The notes under the pieces were generated by a model. The model was not told where the DNA came from. It saw only the letters and a list, made by a program, of their open reading frames with translations, and did not search any database. DNA of 62,334 nucleotides from Gaiellasilicea sp035525905. GTDB taxonomy: Bacteria; Actinomycetota; Thermoleophilia; Gaiellales; Gaiellaceae. Positions 59,289 to 62,334 of the stretch are shown here, piece after piece; position 1 is the first letter of the stretch, and each line of letters opens with the position of its first letter. The position numbers were made by a program, and so were the translations under genes. The stretch is from assembly GCA_035525905.1 (NCBI GenBank), contig DATLDK010000087.1, positions 1 to 62,334 on the forward strand, in the 5' to 3' direction.

Positions 59289-60790
59289 CGCACGTTCTCC
59301 AGGGAGCCCGTCTTCCAGAAGGCGGCGCCAGTGATCGTCGCCACGATCATGAAGATGAAGATGGAGACGGCGCTCGCCAGGCCGAAGTCGTTGCCCTTGC
59401 CCGCCTCGAACGCGAGCTTGTAGGTGTACGTGATCAAGATGTCCGTGGCCCCCGCGACAGACTGGTCGTTCGACGGCGGGCCGCCCGCCGTGAGCAGGTA
59501 GATGGTGACGAAGCTGTTGAAGTTGACCGCGAACGACGCGATCATCAGCGGCGCGACGACGACGAGCAGCAGCGGCAGTGTCACCCGCCGGAAGATCTGC
59601 CACCCGCCGCCGCCGTCCACGCGGGCGGCTTCGATCAGCTCGCTCGGGATCGACTGCAGCGCACCGAGCGAGATCAGCAGGAAGTAGGGGACCGTCAGCC
59701 AGACGCTGACCGCGATCACGGACACCTTCGCCCACCACGGGTCGAAGAGCCACGGGATGTGCGTGTGCAGCAGGTTGTTGACGACGCCGAAATCGTCGTT
59801 CAGGAGCCCGCCCCAGATCAGGACTGCGAGAAAGCCCGGGAGCGCGTACGGGACGACGAGCAGCACCTGGTAGATGCGGCGGAACCGCAGCGTCGGCTTG
59901 TCGATCACGATCGCGAGGAAAAGGCCGAGCGCGAACGAGATCAGGACGATCGAGAGCGCGAAGACGAAGGTCCAGACGAAGACCCGGAAGAACGGCTCCC
60001 GGATGAGCGGGTCCCGCAGGACGGCGCTGAAGTTCGCAAGCCCGATGCCTGTCCGCCAGCCGGGCTCGAGCTCCTCGCCCGACGCTGCGACGAACGAGCC
60101 CTTGCCGTTGTCGCGGAAGACCTTCCCGTCCTCGATCCGCGTGAACGTGTCGTGCAGGCTGGAGTAGCGCAGTGTGGGCGCGAGCTCGAGCGCGGTCTCG
60201 GTTCCCTCGGCCCGGATCGCTCCGGACGGTGTCGGCACGGTGAAGCCCGCGAGCTCCTGGTCGAGCGCGAGCAGGTCCTTGCCCCGGATGATCGTGTAGC
60301 CCGAGGCCGACGCGATCGTGCCGAAGTCGCCGAGCTTCAGCGTCCCCTGCTCGAGCGGGCGGAGGTCGTCCTTGGTACCGACGTACTGCTTTCCGTCCGC
60401 CTCGTCCACGAGCAGCAGCACGAGGTTCCCGTCCTCGTCTCGGGCCGGCGCCATCGCGTACGACGTCCCGTCGGCAGGCGGACCGAGCGAGTTGCGCTTG
60501 ATTCCGTCGATCGCCTCGCTCTTGACGAGGATGTGGCCCGTCGACCAGTTGGTGAAGCCGACATTGACGTTGTAGATGATCGGGACGACCTGGAAGGCGA
60601 TCAGGAAGACGGTGCCCGGGATCAGGAACTTGAGCGGAATCGCGCGCCGCGGCGAGAGGTAGATCCCGTCCAGGGCCAGCGTGGCGGCCGCCAGCACCCC
60701 GAGCGCAACCCACTTGTCCTGGCCCGCGAGGACGGTCCCTCCCCACACCGCAATCGCGTTGACGACCGCGAGCAGGACGATCTTGAGCAC
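59285..60790 (-). CDS. malF: Maltodextrin ABC transporter permease MalF with large extracytoplasmic loop
   Basis: A permease of about 501 residues with eight or so helices. The EAA loop VDGGGGWQIFRRVTLPLL is near 395-412. Residues about 80-265 form one long soluble segment between TM3 and TM4, the position of the P2 loop that contacts MalE in E. coli MalF. GTG 60790 is the only standard start; the open frame continues upstream 38 codons to a CTG near 60904 with a plausible cytoplasmic tail, so the N-terminus is uncertain. Confidence 0.9.
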   Translation of the reverse strand: MLKIVLLAVVNAIAVWGGTVLAGQDKWVALGVLAAATLALDGIYLSPRRAIPLKFLIPGTVFLIAFQVVPIIYNVNVGFTNWSTGHILVKSEAIDGIKRNSLGPPADGTSYAMAPARDEDGNLVLLLVDEADGKQYVGTKDDLRPLEQGTLKLGDFGTIASASGYTIIRGKDLLALDQELAGFTVPTPSGAIRAEGTETALELAPTLRYSSLHDTFTRIEDGKVFRDNGKGSFVAASGEELEPGWRTGIGLANFSAVLRDPLIREPFFRVFVWTFVFALSIVLISFALGLFLAIVIDKPTLRFRRIYQVLLVVPYALPGFLAVLIWGGLLNDDFGVVNNLLHTHIPWLFDPWWAKVSVIAVSVWLTVPYFLLISLGALQSIPSELIEAARVDGGGGWQIFRRVTLPLLLVVVAPLMIASFAVNFNSFVTIYLLTAGGPPSNDQSVAGATDILITYTYKLAFEAGKGNDFGLASAVSIFIFMIVATITGAAFWKTGSLENVR

Positions 60791-60947
60791 GAGCCCGACA
60801 GTCCCGGAGAAGACGGCGACGAGCCGCGCCGGCGCCGACCACGCGGCGGCGGTCGCCGAGCTCAGGCGCGAGACGGGTTCGTGCGGAGCCGCCGTAGTGC
60901 TCAGCGCGCTGCCTCCGGGGTCGGAAGGAACGAGGCCTGGAAAGTGC

Positions 60948-60975
60948 AGCGGGGCGCCCGGGTGGGCGCCCCGCT
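60948..60975 (-). terminator. Intercistronic hairpin between malE and malF
   Basis: A perfect 12-pair stem (AGCGGGGCGCCC with GGGCGCCCCGCT) and four-base loop, about 10 bases after malE, with no T-run. Such structures limit read-through and protect the 3' end of binding-protein mRNA, giving more MalE than permease. Confidence 0.7.
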
Positions 60976-60985
60976 ACGAGGACGT

Positions 60986-62236
60986 CTAGCCGATCTTGTT
61001 GGCGATGTTGCGTGCAGCGGTCGAGAAGGCGGTCCGGGCCTTGACTGCGCCGGCCCCCTTCGTCGCCTTCACCCAGGCACCGCCGAGGTCGCTCCAGACG
61101 CTCGACATCTGCGGGATGTTCGGCATCGGGACGCCGCCGGCGCCCGCCTTGCCGAACTGCGCGAGGACGGGATCCTGGACCGACTTGCCTGCAACCGTGT
61201 TGGCCGGGAAGCGACCGTTCGCCGCCGCCAGGGCAACCTGTCCGGCGGGCCGCATCATGTAGCTGCCGACGAGATCCTTGGCGGCGCTCTCGAGCCCGTG
61301 GGTCGTGGCGAACTTCGTCACCATGAAGCCCTGGACGCCGAGGAACGGCACCGACTTGAACTTGATCGCAGGCACCTGCACGATCTTGAAGGAGAGCTTG
61401 CTCGACTTGAGCGTGTCCGACTCCCACGGGCCGGTGATCCAGAAGGCGGCCTTGCCCTTCAGGAACGCATCCTTCGCGACGCCGTAGTCGATCTTGGAGT
61501 TGAGGAAGCCGGTCCTGTTCCACGCGTCGATCTGAGCGGCGTTCGCCAGGAAAGTCCTGTTGGCAACACCGATGTCCGACGCGTCCAGGTTGCCGGCCTT
61601 GTTGACCCCGAAGACGTAGCCGCCGAGGCCGGAGAAGAACGGGTACATGTGGTACGCGTCACCGGCGGCGCCCTGCGGCACGGCGACCGCGAGGTTGCCG
61701 CTCGCCTTCCTCTTGAACGCCAGCGCAGCGGCCTGGAACTGCGCGAAGGTCTTGGGGACCTTGGCGAGCTTCGTGTTGACGACGAGGCCGATGTTCTCGA
61801 GCACGACCGGGGCGCCGTACAGGCGCTTGACGGCGGTGCCGTACGAGAACGCGCCGAGCGCGTAGGCCGGGAACTGCGCCCTGGTCGCTGCGCTCGGGAA
61901 CAGCGGCAGGACGAGGCCGTCGGCCGCGAGCTGACCGGTCCAGTCGTGGGCGCCGATGATCACGTCCGGTGCGGTTTCCGGCTGAACCGTCTTGAGGTCG
62001 TCGCGGATCTTCCCGAAGTCCTTCTCGACCACTTCGACGCTGAGGCCCTTCGACGAGGCCCACGCGCCGACGACCTTCTCGACCGCTGCCTTCCGGTCCT
62101 TGTCCGTCCAGACCCGGATCGTTGTCGCCGCGGCGCTGTGCGAGCTGGGTGCGGCGGCAGACGGGCCGGCGACCAGGAGCAGCGCCGCAGCGACGGCCAG
62201 CAGGCCCGTCCCGAGGCGCGAGGTGCGCTTGCTCAT
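60986..62236 (-). CDS. malE: Maltose/maltodextrin-binding protein
   Basis: A 416-residue extracellular solute-binding protein (family 1). Signal peptide 1-28 (LGTGLLAVAAALLLVAG, no lipobox Cys at the cleavage site), then IRVWTDKDRKAAVEKVVGAW, NIGLVVNTKL and the FWITGPWESDTLK segment that shapes the MBP sugar site. It lacks the usual lipoprotein Cys, so how it stays at the surface of a single-membrane cell is unclear. First gene of the operon with GGAAGGG upstream. Confidence 0.93.
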   Translation of the reverse strand: MSKRTSRLGTGLLAVAAALLLVAGPSAAAPSSHSAAATTIRVWTDKDRKAAVEKVVGAWASSKGLSVEVVEKDFGKIRDDLKTVQPETAPDVIIGAHDWTGQLAADGLVLPLFPSAATRAQFPAYALGAFSYGTAVKRLYGAPVVLENIGLVVNTKLAKVPKTFAQFQAAALAFKRKASGNLAVAVPQGAAGDAYHMYPFFSGLGGYVFGVNKAGNLDASDIGVANRTFLANAAQIDAWNRTGFLNSKIDYGVAKDAFLKGKAAFWITGPWESDTLKSSKLSFKIVQVPAIKFKSVPFLGVQGFMVTKFATTHGLESAAKDLVGSYMMRPAGQVALAAANGRFPANTVAGKSVQDPVLAQFGKAGAGGVPMPNIPQMSSVWSDLGGAWVKATKGAGAVKARTAFSTAARNIANKIG

Positions 62237-62294
62237 GTGCGTTTTCCCTTCCTCTCCGAGGTTCCGCGGTGCTAGCCACCGCCAACCGAAAACT

Positions 62295-62312
62295 GTTTCA
62301 TTGTCGTGAAAC
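62295..62312. promoter_or_regulatory. Candidate operator upstream of malE
   Basis: Inverted repeat GTTTCA-TTGTCG-TGAAAC about 60 bases before the malE start, of the size bound by LacI/MalR-family regulators. No regulator gene is in the window. Confidence 0.45.
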
Positions 62313-62334
62313 GCCCGGGCGATGCTATGAGCCT

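Noticed and set aside
58347..61523. 1058-codon frame running through malE, malF and malG
   Set aside because: Only 58347-59288 is real (malG); the rest is out of frame with malE and malF.

Overview
The window is a gene-dense, very GC-rich piece of bacterial chromosome. Its content suggests an actinomycete-type organism, with class Thermoleophilia (Gaiellales/Solirubrobacterales-like) as my best guess. The reasons are the high GC, frequent GTG/TTG starts, a CsoR-CopA-CopZ copper operon, LexA-type SOS box, Tat-exported proteins, 4-base start/stop overlaps and many leaderless-looking promoters. The taxonomy is an impression from gene content and was not tested. No rRNA, tRNA, CRISPR array, insertion sequence or prophage was seen. 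No stretch over about 145 bases lacks a gene.

Layout. 1-3663: lipid-kinase tail, NUDIX, cyclic-nucleotide-binding protein, alpha/beta hydrolase, beta-lactamase-fold hydrolase and a GCS2-type ligase. 3660-9423: two divergent exported beta-propeller proteins, an ECF sigma factor with a membrane-anchored probable anti-sigma, an M14 carboxypeptidase, a selenocysteine peroxiredoxin and a polytopic membrane protein. 9430-15242: aldo/keto reductase, FabI, a large secreted subtilase and an SDR. 15239-21698: csoR-copA-copZ; HAD-acpS-nnr-alr; an ArfB-like release factor. 21708-27836: NAD-linked formate dehydrogenase (fdhB, and fdhA with in-frame TGA), birA, mobA and fdhD. 27894-38777: two small unknown genes; rplM-rpsI-glmM-glmS; guaB-guaA; fruK. 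38774-44405: D,D-carboxypeptidase, LysM protein, pyrF, an SOS-controlled exonuclease/GIY-YIG fusion, HU, pyrE and a roadblock protein. 44441-53102: YihY, rdgB, mgtC-like, rph, murI, an amidotransferase, rhodanese/GST/acetyltransferase/AlkA cluster and an NlpC/P60 endopeptidase. 53246-62334: a maltodextrin operon (binding protein, two permeases, cytoplasmic GH13, ATPase, secreted alpha-amylase).

Main observations. (1) Two genes are interrupted by a single in-frame TGA exactly where the family has its catalytic Cys/Sec: a peroxiredoxin (TGA 7661) and the formate dehydrogenase alpha subunit (TGA 24206). Each TGA is followed at bacterial-SECIS distance by a hairpin with a GU-containing loop. The host therefore very probably uses selenocysteine. 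(2) The ECF sigma operon and two divergent exported beta-propeller genes share a promoter motif with identical spacing (GGACCTCY, about 14 bases, GTASAG), which outlines a small extracytoplasmic regulon. (3) At least sixteen gene starts have TANNNT exactly 6 or 7 bases upstream of the start codon, the signature of leaderless transcripts. (4) A small palindromic element (core GTGTTTC-W-GAAACAC) occurs three times inside coding sequence in different reading frames. (5) A LexA-type SOS box lies directly upstream of the exonuclease/UvrC-like fusion, and a CsoR operator overlaps the cop promoter.
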